A stretch of DNA of 64,000 nt, taken from contig CM057148.1 in NCBI GenBank assembly GCA_029964075.1, forward strand, positions 29,691,916 through 29,755,915, read 5' to 3'. Position numbers and translations under genes: made by a program. This document shows positions 23,452-36,900 of the stretch, one piece after another. How positions within the stretch are numbered: the first letter of the stretch is position 1; the number at the start of each line of letters is the position of its first letter. The DNA comes from Patiria pectinifera (Eukaryota; Echinodermata; Asteroidea; Valvatida; Asterinidae). The notes below the pieces were generated by a model, which was not told the DNA's origin, ran no database searches, and was given only the letters and a program-made list of their open reading frames with translations.

Positions 23452-24860
23452 TTTAAAACCGACCAATACATGTTGTTCCCTTAGAAGTGTTAAAAAAAGG
23501 TAGCTGGTGTAGTCAAAGTTTTGAATGTGTTAAATAATAATTATTTCACAGAAAATGTTCCCACCGGAACTTCTTTATTGACACCTTTTTATTATCTTCC
23601 TTTAGAAGATTAACGATTTTGTGGATGCTGTGTTAATACAGGTGCGATAAGCAAAGCCGTCATGACAAAGTGCAAAATTGTTAGGGGGTTGCGATATGAT
23701 AAATTTAAGAGTTTCATTGTTCATAAAGCAAAGTTATGAAAGAAATGTTGAGGGTCTAAGCGAGTGCATAATCAGCTCAATGATTTACATTATTTACGGT
23801 TATTTCATAAACTAAGAGAAGGATTCTAAAATACTTGATACAATGACAAAAGAAAAAAGTATTTAATTGCAATGAAGGATTGTACAATGGAGGCAGAACA
23901 CTCCCGTCTATGTCTACATAATTATTTACAAGAATTGAACATCAAAGGCAAAGTTACTCGTTTTGGTAATCTTAGCAATCTTTTTTGAGTTTTTTTTCAG
24001 CACGTCGTGTCGCGTATTTTGTAAGATGTTGTGGCGAAAGGATTTCATTTTAATTAACTGTTTTGTTTTGTTCGTACCAAAGTCTCTATACACGACATTA
24101 TGCAGTTTACACAAAGGCAATTTTACTTTAATAATTTCATATATTGATAGATACAATTAAATTTCTGTGTAATATAGTTAATAGTAGTTGAATCATGTTT
24201 AAATCTTTCTGTGTATAAAATGTAATCAATTAACACGAGAAAAGAATATCTAGTTGTCTGGGCAAGTCGAACGCTGTTTCTCAGTAACAATATTTTGATA
24301 AACATCAGATCAAGATTTTTCAAAATTAATCCAAATTAATGACAGTCATTCATCATTTGTGGCAGGCAAGTATTGGGTTAGTCAAATACTAATAGCTTAA
24401 GTAACAAAACCAATTAAATTAGAGAACCAATCAATTTAAAGCTCGTACATGCACTGAACAAAACGCACGCGTGGTTTAGGTACAGTCACGTGTGGCAGGA
24501 ATGTCTCAATTTAAGGCTCTACTGCGATATGTGCCTGTGCTATTTATAACAACACGCACCATCTTCGAGTCACGGAGCGTCATTTACCGTTCTTTTCTGG
24601 GGTAAATTTGACAGGGTTTTCTGATTGAGGATGATCTTTTTTTTGGGGGGGGGATTCACGATTGAGACTAGAGGTTTTTTTTCAAATTTGAAGTGCGAAA
24701 TATCACGCCATGAGAAATCATCCTTAACGCAAGATGTTATTTTTTGTTTATTGTAAGGGGAAATCAATTTGGAAAATTTAGATTTAACAATCAGTAGTCT
24801 ACACAATGTGTATTCAAGCCTATATTAGTAAGAATCAAGTGATTTAACACTTCAGTATTA

Positions 24861-25258
24861 CGAGGTGAGTCAGAATGATCTGGGCCCAAGTTCACGATTT
24901 TTTTGGTGGCAAATAGAGTACATTGAGACAAATACTGAGTGTTTCATATGAGTAGTTATGACCTTGTCTTCAACAGGAATTTTCATTGAAGTGGCTCATT
25001 TTTCAGTCTGCACACGGCGTTGGTTTTGCCTTTTTTAAATTTGTCAATAACTTCAAGTGAGTCAGTCAGTGTTTTAAGCGTGTGTTCTTTGCTAACGCTT
25101 TTCTTCAAAAAGGTACAATGGATATACGTGAAACGTTCACCAAATATCATGTCCAAAATACCAGCCTATAACATATCTCATTTGCACTTGTTTTGATAAT
25201 CGCTACATATTTTTAATATTTTCTTTAATTTGGGTCCAGATCATTCTAATTCACCCTG
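24861..25258 (+). mobile_element. TA-flanked MITE G, copy 1
   Basis: Ends CGAGGTGAGTCAGAATGATC and complement of GATCATTCTAATTCACCCTG form a 32-bp imperfect inverted repeat, with TA on both sides (24,859-60, 25,259-60). 398 bp. Copies at 44,688 and 54,428. Confidence 0.8.
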
Positions 25259-25269
25259 TACATCAAATA

Positions 25270-27690
25270 ACGTGTAGGCGATTTTGAGAGATTTTTGTTT
25301 CCTAATTATTATTTTGAACATCGAAAGTTATATGGTCACGTCCTTGCATGTAAATTAACTACCTTGTTGATAGGATTGCTAAAATTTAGACTACAACAAA
25401 TATGCCTTCGGCGTGCGATGAACTTATCAAAAAAGGAATGTTGTTTATGACAGAACGAAGAACATTTGTGGTTTCAAAGCCTTATTAGAATTCGTGATTA
25501 CTAAAAAAAACAATTAACTGAAACAGGATACGACTAACAACCATTACAATCTGGGTAAATATAGGCTCATTGTCATCAACAAGTATCCTCTGTCGTGTAT
25601 TGAATCAAAACGTGATGGGTGTTTTTGTTTACTTGAAATTGTTTTGTCCTATCCGAAAATAAATACCAAGAATTCATAACCGCTCGAGGTATTTGTTTAA
25701 GTGGGTGTCTCCAGATGAAGCGCGTATGACCTTTTTCTCTTGTGTAAAAAATATGGCTGCAATGTCGTCACAGTTACGTCAAAGCGTCCCAAAAGTTGGT
25801 CTCCTGTACAAATGAAATAAAACGAGAGAGAGAGAAGAAAAAATAAGTCATGATTATAGAAATTCATTTCAAAACAAGTTTCGCCGGTTTTATTTCGCTG
25901 CATTATCTGAAGCGGCATTTGAGCGACGCATGTGTTTCTTTTCTTTTTTCCCCTTTTTGTTTTTTTTCTTTTTTAGATCCTCGCTGCTCATTTCATACAT
26001 CACTTTAGGGAATAACTCATAACTCTAGACAGTGAAAAACAGAGAATAACTCATAACTCTAGACAGTGAAAAACAGACTGTCTGATCTTTTAGAAGCCTT
26101 TGATACTTCGTGAAACAAAGACTCTTGTGAACTGTCGTTTTTGAAATGGTACAATCTAAAGCTAAGTCTACACACGTACAGATTATGTTTTTCAATGAAT
26201 AGTGTATTCCGTCCTTCACGTCATGTTGAGACATACGTTCAAACAACGCCCGATTTTGATGGTTTTAAACATATTCCAAGAAAAGAAATGAGCAAAATTT
26301 ACATTGCGGCACCAAAACCACACCCAAAAGGCAAATGTGTAATTAACGCACCACTACTGATCGTGGCGTCAAAAGGCACCGCTGGTACCCTAAAAGTGTC
26401 AATTATTGTGGCCTACGGAACAAGAAAGTTACCAACGAGGAAACTGAGTGTTTAATTCAGTCTTCCACTGGCCATCTATCACCCACTACGGCCCAAAGCC
26501 ATCAAACTTCCAGTATGTTCACAGATTAGGCCTCAGTACGATTGATTAATAATGAAAATCTCATTTATGCGTGAAATCGTGACGGTTAGAGGGAGTTTGT
26601 AAAAGTCCTTTGCAGCGCAATATAATTAAACACTACGTGGATTGAGGGGAAATTTACCTTTAAAATTTGAATTCCTGGATGAAAGGAGCATGAACAATAT
26701 GAGAGTAAAATATTGTCTTATCTACATGGACATCTATTCTATAATTAGTTATTTGATCACCCCTCATTACAGTCCGTGGTACTTAAAAGTAACATCATTA
26801 AAAAAAACCCAGAATGTCCCACAAAAAAACAGTCAAATAAAAATCGGGCGTGTTTTCAGAAAAGTGGAGGTAGTTTTGCTAAGTAGAACAATTCGTCTTC
26901 CAAATGCTTTTTAGTTGGTTTCATTGGGATGTTTTGTTCAAAAGATACAGCAATCACGATTCGGGACTTAAAAAACCACTTGGGCCTCTTTTTTTATTTA
27001 TCAAGTTTACAGATCGAGACCGTTAAACTAAGTCACATGTACTTATTGAACAAAGGAAATAAATCCTTTGTGTGTTTCTCTAACTGCGCTTTCTCTTTTT
27101 CAAGGAAAGTGGCTCAAGACGATTTTGAGTTCCATGACTTGAGTTCGATGAATCAAAGCGTTTGATCCAATGCATCGACTTGAAACAAATAAAGTTTTTA
27201 TGGTAGATTGGTTATCTGACTTTAAGAGGTAATTTGAAAAATATTCCCAAACCCACATGCAATATACCTTTATTAATTGGTTTTTGACGGTTAGGTACAA
27301 ACTATTTCTTTGCGTGATTAGGTTAAAACAAACTGATCTTCAGAAACCTTTCCGAGATGCTGCTCAAAAGTTCTTAGTGAATTGGAAACAAAGGTTGTCT
27401 GTTTTCACATGTAATTTTCGACAGAGCATTTAAAACAAGAACATTTGCATTGGAAATTTGAAAACAAAATACATCCAATGTTTTTCGAAAAATTTGGTGT
27501 TCTTGATCATATGTTCTACGGTTACATGTGCAGTGTCCGATTAGGCGGAATATTGGATATGGCGTGGGAAACTGGAAAGAGGGGAGGGGGGTTGAAAATG
27601 AAAACGTTAAGCAATCAAGATTCATTATTGCATTATTAAGACAAATAAAAGGCGTCTGAGGCTAAATTCATCAGTGTAAGATACCGAAGC
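25270..27690. other. No supported gene
   Basis: AT-rich unique sequence. Apart from the 34-bp duplication at 26,011 there is a pyrimidine tract at 25,937-25,975. Frames up to 104 codons lack recognisable features. Confidence 0.5.
26011..26076. repeat. Exact 34-bp tandem duplication
   Basis: AATAACTCATAACTCTAGAC and the following AGTGAAAAACAG occur twice with no difference, 34 bp apart, implying a very recent slippage or polymorphic site. Confidence 0.9.
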
Positions 27691-27699
27691 ATCCTGGTA

Positions 27700-28085
27700 A
27701 CCTGAAGTCCTTAAATTCCCAATTCCTTATACTCGATCAACAAAGTACGACATTAACGCAAACACGTCAGTGCAGATATTTCACAAACATACAGCAGCAG
27801 TTTTGTTTGAAATTGTTACCAAAACAGTGGCAGATTCTGAGGCCGACAAACTTCAGTTCTATACCAACAATAAAGTGTCACAGTTCCACAAATAAAGATT
27901 ACAAAAACCTTCCAAACAATATTTTTTTAGACGTTATCAAAATACCAGTGCAGGTCCTGACGTCAAGAAACTTCTGTACGAACAATGAAGTACCACATTT
28001 CCAAAAATAGGCCTAGAGCGCAAAGTTGTTACAACATAATACTTTCGAAAATTATTGTTATGAGAAACTACAGTGGTAGGTCCAG
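27700..28085. repeat. Degenerate tandem repeat, unit about 120-140 bp
   Basis: At least three units share, in order, GTTACCAAAACAGTGGCAGA / GTTATCAAAATACCAGTGCA / GTTATGAGAAACTACAGTGG, then CAAACTTCAGTTCTA / GAAACTTCTGTACGA and AACAATRAAGT. Confidence 0.6.
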
Positions 28086-28140
28086 ATAAACAAACAAATT
28101 TAATTTCAAGTCAGCTCCGGAAATATATTTCGCCTACCTA

Positions 28141-28787
28141 CAGCGCGTCCCAAAATACCCGTGTCATTTTTTTTGCGAGGCGCTGGCGTCGCCGCGGAAA
28201 CATGTACCGCCATTGTTGTTTTAAAGCTTGGAATCTTAACTGTATCCCTGGTAAGTTTTGGTTTGATTTTTAAAATGGTATTGAAATGATTCGTGTTCAA
28301 ATAAAAGCATGTAAAAAAACAAACTCAACCGACCGATTGCAAGGGAAATCAATCATGCGCATTTCTTTTTCTAATGTGGAAATGCTTCATCATGTTGTGA
28401 CGATCTTGTTACCTTTTACTTTCTGTGTTTCCTATTCTTTTCGATCCACGTTGACTGTTGACTAAATGAATTCACAAAATTGTTCTTCGTTCCAAGTTCA
28501 AGTTTGAAATTCACGTATGTACCTATTCAAAAAGCGCGCTCAAAGTGTGGCTCAAGTTTGCATCTGATGTGCCGCAACATAGACTTTCTTTGACATCGGT
28601 TGAGTGTTTTATTGGAACACGAATATTTTTAAAACTCTTTTAAAGATCAAACTAAAACTCGCCAGGGATAAAGTTGAGATTCCAAGCTTTAAAATTGTAT
28701 ATAAAACTGGCGGTACGTGTTTCGGCGCCGACGCCAGAGGCTCGCAAAAAAGAAAGACAAAAAATGCGGGTGTTTTGGGACGCGCTG
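28141..28787. mobile_element. TA-flanked MITE with long inverted repeats (CAGCGCGTCCCAAAA ends)
   Basis: Ends CAGCGCGTCCCAAAATACCC and complement are flanked by TA (28,139-40, 28,788-89). Arms of about 200 bp (28,141-28,345 and 28,585-28,787) share GCTTGGAATCT, TATCCCTGG and CTCAACCGA; the 240-bp centre is unpaired. Ends resemble the mariner-type CAGGGTGTCCCAAAA terminus. Confidence 0.82.
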
Positions 28788-29371
28788 TACTCCAGAGAGA
28801 TGAATAAGGATGCAAGTATTTGCAACTTCGTTATAGATTGACACATCAAAAAAGTGCACCATATTTGAAAAAGCACCACTGTATGTTTTGGCTTGACTAA
28901 ACAAATAAGGGAACAATATCAATACGGTATTGTGGACATTTGAACGGATAATATATTTCTGGTGCCCCTCTGTCCGACTGGCGAGACCAAAATCAACCAT
29001 GAAAGTCAACGGTTTTGGAGTAGAGGGAATTGCTTGTAAGCATGGGAAATAATGTCAGTCCCACGGTTCATGCCACCCTGGGGTTTGATGGAGAGGCGAA
29101 GTATCTGTGTATCCCACTGCATTTAATGAGGTGTATCAAGGCTATACGAGGCGATCAGTGAGCTATTTTCTAGGCGCGGTGATTAAACCTGCAGTAAAAG
29201 GCTCTCTGTCCTTACAGGCCACCGAACCGCCGCCTCGACATTGCCCATGCAGTGCTGGACTTGTCCCGTGCTGAAGTTACCTCCAGGGCAAAATGTGCGC
29301 GAATGAATAGATTTCCAAACCTTTTTTTAAACAAAAATACTGACGCTAGTTTTACAGTGCACATTTTCATA

Positions 29372-29600
29372 GGGGAGTGTGGCCTAGTGGTTAGGGTTCG
29401 TAACGCATGATTAGAGGATCAGGGGTTCGAATACAGCTGCTTGTCATATGCTGTGTCCTTGGGCAAGCCACTACATCCAAATTACTTGCCTCTCTCCACG
29501 CAGGAGTATAAATGGGTACCGGTATTAGCTAGAGAGTAACCTGCGATGGACTGACATCCTATCCAGGGGCCACATTGGCTCGTGACAGACTTTACTTTTT
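29372..29600 (+). mobile_element. tRNA-derived SINE with GGGTACC core
   Basis: GTGTGGCCTAGTGGTTAGGG (A box) and GGGGTTCGAATAC (B box, about 29,422) are followed by TCCTTGGGCAAGCCACTACA and GGAGTATAAATGGGTACCGG. Downstream CCACATTGGCTCGTGACAGA is shared with 34,710-34,730. Confidence 0.8.
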
Positions 29601-30624
29601 ATAGGCAAATCGCAGAACCTGCGCATAAATAAAGTGGACCACTGTCCGCAGCCCATACTAGCTTCACCAACATATGAAAACTAATTGAGCTTGAAGCTTT
29701 TCAGACATTCTTGTGCCGCTCCCACAAATTATCGCCAAGGAACCGCGCCAAGCTAGCGTGCATTTTCCCAAGCGCATGCGTATGTGCTACATGCGCCAAT
29801 CGATCAAACGACAAACCCAGCACGGCTAGTCTTCTGTTATGTCCACCGCACCTAACAACCACTAATTGCCTACTAGTGATGCGTCGTCATGGGTCGGAAT
29901 CCAGACTCAACACTGGCACCGTTTGCTCTCTGTGTAAATGTACACCAAACTGTTTGATTATCGGTAAATATGATACCTGATTGTCGCTGCGCGCTTTGCT
30001 AATAACGTGTCAACGCACGGTTCAGTAGCTGCACTTCCACGCAAACATAGCCTCAGATATATCGCTTCCTCGTAAAGCATCGCACATTCATGACGGTCGA
30101 CAAGACATCGGATATTAGTGGTCTCAGAAATGTGATACGGTAACAGTGCAATCCAAACAATTCTTGGATGGTGTAGCATATTCAGCTTGTTGTGTGGCAA
30201 CTTTTTAAGATTCATTCAGTGATAATTTCGCGTTTTAAACTGAACGGAAGCACTTATTGCAATATTGAGAGGTCCAGTTACCAGTTTTTGTGAAAGAGTT
30301 TGGTTGCGTCATTGATACGGGTGTGAACGTCACAAAAACGCGTTCGCAGCACAGGTGCATCTGCTGGGTTGCCGTTCGGAACGCCTATGTCTGACTGGCA
30401 TTTCTTGTAACGCACGGGAAGGCTGAAAGGGTAAAAGGTTCCCTTTTCTCACGCACTCAAAATGTTAAATATTGATGAATTTTGTAGAAGGTTTTACATT
30501 ATTTTGTCATAATCATATAGGGGAAATTATCTCGTTAAACACATGGAGTTTTTAGTGTTTTAAAAAAAGGTTCCTTGTTGAGACAATTGTGCTGGATTCT
30601 TTAAATTGGCACCTTGACAAATAG

Positions 30625-30905
30625 ATTTTCAAATTGAATCGATAATTTTCTCAGAGCATTACATTAGTTGAGAGCTTTCCAATGAGACATCGCACGGAAA
30701 AAATCGGCCCACGACAAGTATGCAATTAATTAAGCTCAACTTTTGCATTAAGAGCGGGACGCCCCTAATTCATTTAGTGTGCGCAATTTCTGAACTGGAG
30801 CACGCCATTTAAAGCCACATTTTAAAACTGGGCAAATACCTATAAAAGCAAACAAGCAAATTTTACAGGATATTATTATTCCTTTAAATTTCGTTCAGGA
30901 ACCCC
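30625..30905 (-). repeat. Dispersed repeat E, copy 2
   Basis: Inverted relative of 20,090-20,385, with GACATCGCACGGAAAAAATC, GAGCGGGACGCCCCTAATTC and TGTGCGCAATTTCTGAACTG. It ends in a C tract at about 30,902. Confidence 0.65.
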
Positions 30906-30909
30906 CCCC

Positions 30910-33900
30910 CTCCCTAAAAAAAAACAAAAAACAAATCGAATTTTTGAAAATACACGTATGTATCAACTTTAACAAAATATGCGTTTAATAAAACTCGTGC
31001 CGTAGGCGTTTAGTTAAACTCGTCAATTAAACCCTGCATTATCGACCCAGAAGAAATGTGTTGGAGTATAACGCCGTGAAGTGCTTTCCACTATTCGACT
31101 GCATATCAAAATATGATTTCGGCGCGAGAAAGAGAATTTTTAACGAAGTTACACATATGTGTCTCTGCAGTAAGCTGCCATAGGTAAGCCTATTAGTTTC
31201 CTGATACTTGTTATAAAAATGGAATCATGTGAAATGTATGTAAAAGCTTCTTATAAATGTTTCATAGCTTCGCCAAATATAAGGTATCGTGCTAGCGTTG
31301 ACATTTTCAACTGGTTTACTTCAGAAACTTCAAATGGCAAAAACGTATCTAAAAATGTGTTCTTAAAGTGTGACTGTTAAAGACTGGTTTTGTTTTTATA
31401 TTTCACCGTATAATGCCGCATTACCGTGACCTGGTTGAAATGTTTTCCTGACCATGAACAAAATCTAATTTGAGTCTTATCCCACAATTATCTGCACGAT
31501 TTTCACCAGGTTTCTTTACAGTAGTCCTGGACTTTTAAGTTGGCCAGTTCGTCTTTATCTTTAAGATTTTTTGTACACTGCAGCTTTTCACTTAAAGGGT
31601 CCACGTAATCAAATGTGTTTTATATACAATCCTTGAAATGTACCGCTGTGTTCTATTTAACTTTAATTTAATCTTGCATTGCAAATTTAAGGGCGTTTTG
31701 GTGTCTGCTTGTTGTTTATGCTCAAGCAAATTTCCTTACTCATGAGCAAAACTGTGATGTCATTCAAGGCAGAAACTTCAGTTTCACATCTGCTTCAGCA
31801 TAACAAGTCACCAGAATTTTAGGAGTTTGCTGTGGTTATTTTTCTGTTTTCAGTAGTTCATTGTTGTTTCAGTATTACGGCAGTAGGACAATGAGAAAAC
31901 TGTATGCGCAGATTTCTTTTCAATAGGTTTACAGTTTGAAAAGAAAACCCCTAATCCAAAGAGTGTGTTCCTAAAGTGATATCTCAGTGACATCTACCTC
32001 AGTGGTCAGGAAAAAGCAAGAAACATTTGTAATGTTTAAAAAAAGTGCACTTTGCAAAACATTTTTACTAAAAAGGATGTCTTATAGTTTTTATACATTT
32101 CAGAGGAAGGGATATTTGCTACAAATATATTCCAGTTTAAAATTAATTTTATGAACCCTTAAATTTCCTAATGATTGTACACATTATATAAGGTACGTGC
32201 CAATATTGAAATAAATGTACATGTATGGCTTTACGATATAGGACAGACACACAAAGGGAGAACAAAAGATCCTTTCAGTCCGCGAGCGTTGGGTCTTTTG
32301 TTGAAAACTGTCCTCGATCGTACGGTTAAGTGTTTAGTCTATGGGAAAGTGTTATATTACAGGGACAAAGGGAAACACAAAGCATTGTTCTCGGGCGTAT
32401 AGAACTTCACGACTGTATGTCTACCCCAACCCTCGCCCCAAACATACAAAATAAAACAAACAAAAAAGTCTGATGGGCCGAAACAACGGTCATTGTTGAT
32501 CCATCAGCCACATCTTCGTCATTCGTAAACACGAGCGTTGTCCTGGACTCGGACATAATATCAAAATAAACAAAAGCCAATTAATTTGTCAAATTTGTCA
32601 AAAAACAAACTTAACAGCCACTCAGCCGGAGACATCCATTTTTTTAATTTACGAACATGAATGTTTCCTGCTCTCGCTGAAAATCACTTCACCATACACG
32701 CTCTTTGCGACTCCTACTGACAGCTGATGCGTGCGTGTGTGTGTGGTTAAGCAAACTACGAATTTCGCTTTAAAACAAACACACTTTATTGCGGTAATCT
32801 TCCAGTACTGCATGTATGCTTGATGGTTTGAGATTAGATAATAAAATTATAGCTAAATATGGCCATTGAGATAATAGATAAGTCAATACATTATACACGT
32901 ACACACAGTGATATCGAAAGGTAGTGCCTCGTGTTTAGATAACATTGTACATGCTTCAGTAGGCTCTTGTGTACAGAGTATTATTGTGATTGATGCAATA
33001 TCGAATTTAACGTTTCGTGTGTTACATTTCATTTCTATTTTTGCTGATCCCGTGGTAGCCTAAAAACATGTTCCCCCTATCTCACTGATTGACTGACTGA
33101 CCGACTGACAGACTGCCTCACTGTCACTTGTGGATAGACTTGCTTAAGTCCATCTTGGCTCGAAAGCTTGAAAATAGGAATACTCCGTTAAAGGCAATGT
33201 GGTTAGCAGACAACTAAATGTGTAAATTCCTGCGCGCGAGCTCATTAATATTTTGTGATTCCAAAGGTAATTTTGAGTGAGAAGTCATTGCGGCCTATAA
33301 TAGGGATAGATTGTAGAAATATTTGTGGAGATTAAGCATTTGTGGCTTGTGGCTTCCAACTCGGGGGATTTCGCTCACAAAACAAAAACACCTTGTGGGT
33401 CTATTTCGCATAGAGGCCTTTAGACCTGGCCCAGAGATTGGCAACCGTTGTAGAGGTCGTAACTTTAATTTCCAGTGAAAACCCATTGCTGCCTAGCTCT
33501 TGGGCGTCACCAGGTGTTTCTTTAGCTGTCCGACTTTATTTATTAATTACATTTCTTTACCCAGGGTTTGCCCAAACAGTTTAAAACTGGTGTCCATTTG
33601 GGACCATACCATACAAATGACTTCACACATGTGCAAATACAATACACAAATATAATTAAATTAAATAAAAGCATATTGGATTAATGCATAAGCAACTATT
33701 TTAAATATTGTAAAACTATAACAACTACATGTACATGTACAGTAGAAACAACGTCGCTATCAGGCTTTTACTATAATGTGAATTAAGTGAACAGAAAGAA
33801 TTGTGTTGTTTTTTATGAGCCCATAATTTGGTGGAGTGGAACATGAATGGGCTAAACCACCACATTGTGTAGACCAGATGCATGAAAAGTGAATAGCCAC

Positions 33901-36900
33901 TTAGAATCCATTGAATTTAATTCTGTCCGTTCTGGGATTGGCTTTGCCAGGCTTGCCTTGTCTTGGTTTTCAGGAGAAACGACATGAATTCATGCGATGC
34001 GACCAACCACCATCGGTATGAATGGCTCACAACCACAGTACAACGGATCCAACTAAAATGTAATCTTGTCCTCGGAGGATATTACTTAAAACAATCATCG
34101 CTTCCGCTCAACCACAAGCTTCATTGATTCCCCTGACAATGACGACCACAAAGAAAACACTAACGAGAAAAACCAACCAACCATCACGTCCATAACTCGG
34201 TTGCTGTCAGCGTTACTTAAGAGCTTCATCAATAGTGATATTATTCAATGGACATTTTGGCGTTTACGAGACGAAGTCAGCCAATGAGGCACTCCATTAG
34301 CACTTGACTACAAAAGGCGCCGACGACGTTGCATTACTGCGCCTCTAAAGGGGTAATTAAACCCACAAATTGATGAACAACCAAACAAGGAAGATGGAAC
34401 GACGGGCGGGCGATGGGCAGCCAGACCCTTGCCTCCATTTAAATAAGGAAGTGTTTAGAAAGATTTGTAGTCATGGGAATCTACGAGCTGCAATTTTCCA
34501 AGGCTAAGTTAAAGCAAATACTCGCTTTACCATACCAGATTTAATCTACACTCCTCCACTTATCTCTCTCCACCCATGAGTACAAATGGGTACCGGCATT
34601 AGCTGGGAGTAACCTGCAATTTGACTAGCATCCCATCCTGGGGGAATAGAAATGTTTGCAGTCGTTTCATGCCAAGGAAACCAGAGATAAACGCCGGCCT
34701 GATGGGCCACATTGGCTCGTGACAGATTTTTGGCCTACTGTCTCCATCATTTTGGAGAGTCGTTTCAGAACGGATTGTATTCTATTTTGGCTAGATGACT
34801 GGGTTTACGGAAGTTATTTGAAAGTTAGCAGAAATTTGAGGTGGAAATTCCGGAAAATATTTGGCAAGGTTTTCTTGATGTTAAGGAGCAGCCCTTTGAT
34901 ATGTGTTCAACTCGATCTGATGTCGCTTGCGATGATACAAACAATAGCCGATCGCAAACAGTTGATGAAAATTAGCCACACAAAAATACATTTGCGAATT
35001 AATTATACAAGTTATACAAGAAAAGGGTGTTTTAGCTTGATATTTCGCTACATCGTCATTAATTGTCTTTCAGGATAAACCTGCCCCGTCTGAAGTAAAG
35101 GAGATAGCCATTAGTATATGACATCCTGATTTTGCCTAGTGAGCCAGTTTCACGTATACGCAATGTTAAACAAACTCTCTGGAGTGTTTGAAATTGTCTC
35201 ATGTTTGAGGAACATTACAGATTACCAAAGTGACAGGACTCATGTTTGAGCTAGAATAACATGTGACTGTCTCTTACATACAAGATACGTGGAAGACACC
35301 ACATTGAACGTTTGCCAAACTCACTTGAAACACCCATTCCAAAATTTGTATCCTTGTGGAGACATTTCTTTGTTCCCGTGTAGTAAAGTGTTCAATTTTG
35401 AAAGTGAATTTTCAAAATGCTCTTATTTTAACCAGAATAAGTTTCCTGGGCTGAAATTTGGAATTAATATCCCTTTTCTAAAACTCTTCCATCTGCGACA
35501 AATAAACACACCTTGGAAATTCCTAGTTTCTGAGTAAAACCCATATATCTGTTTCGTGAAAACCTTGTGGAGACCTATTCATTTATAGAAATTGCCCTGT
35601 GGAGACCTTTACAATGTTTTGTTCACTATTGTGTGTGAGTCTCCACAAGGCAGCGAATTTGTGGTCACTCGTTTTGGCGATGATAAAGTGGACACTATGT
35701 GTTTAAGTATTATGTACTTCAGTGTTGTGAAGTAGATGTATTTGAAATGTAAAACACATGTGAATGAACGCGTAGTACATGACATACATCGACATAATTC
35801 AAATCAGTTTATACTATTTTGCTCGAATGTGTTTTATCTCCCCCCCCCCAGTTTACCATGCACTGAACGACATTATCCAACTAGGCCTACTTGATTATCT
35901 TCGATTTGGTTTAATTCTATAGACCTATATCTAAATATGACAGCGGTGTTATGACAAGGACGGGTGCAATGGCAAATCTAACGAGAAGTAGACTTGTTTC
36001 TGTTTTTGGAAATTATCAAAATTATTTTCCCAGGAAATTAAGAAATTAAGGAAAGTGGGGGACATTCTTTTCGTAATATTAACCGACGTCATCAGCCACA
36101 AAGATTGTTTGTTACATAAAATAAACTTCTACACGAAATTGACCACGTACAGCTTTCGCACAACAGTGTTAGCTACTATAGTGATTATGGGATCTAGCCG
36201 TCCAAAACGTCTAAAAAGGTGCGTTGTGTTATTAACGATCTATATTTAAAGGAACATTTGCATCATCAATAATTCGAGAGAATAACATTGACGTTAAGTA
36301 TGTGGGGGAAATTTCAAGCGAAACAACACACGTTATTTTCGAGTCTGTCTCTGTGTATATAAATATAAAGCAATATTCGTTTGTAAAACGCAAAATCCGT
36401 AACATATGTCAACGTGCGCTTAAGTAAATAACATCATTAAGTTCTAAACTTGATGCACTCAAAAGTAAATTATTTAAAACGATACACGGTACAATTAAAA
36501 TGCACAGGAACAAAATGAATAAATCATCGAAAAAAAATCAAAAATAAAAGAGTAGTAAAAATTAATCTGTGAAAATTGTCAAAATAGAGATCTATTTCAG
36601 GATTAAATGTTAAAATAGCACGCATATGTTACAAACGGTTTGTATCATTCGTCAAGTCGGAGGAAATATGTCGAAAAGGGGCTACATCGGCACCGTGGTG
36701 AACGTTTCGACGCGCTTCGTTTGGTTTAACAAATCTCTGTGGAGTGGCCGTGAAAAGTGCGCCATTGGTCTCAGTAGAGAGTTCTGTACATCCTGTCAAT
36801 GAGATTAAAATTTGACAACGGTCTGTACATTTGGGAACGCCTTCTCCGAGATTTAAAATTCATTAAAAAGATTCTGTTTAGTCTCTGGGCATGTCCTTAA

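Noticed and set aside
34656-35078. 140-codon frame as a gene
   Set aside because: It begins inside SINE-derived sequence and shows no domain, composition or conservation signal.
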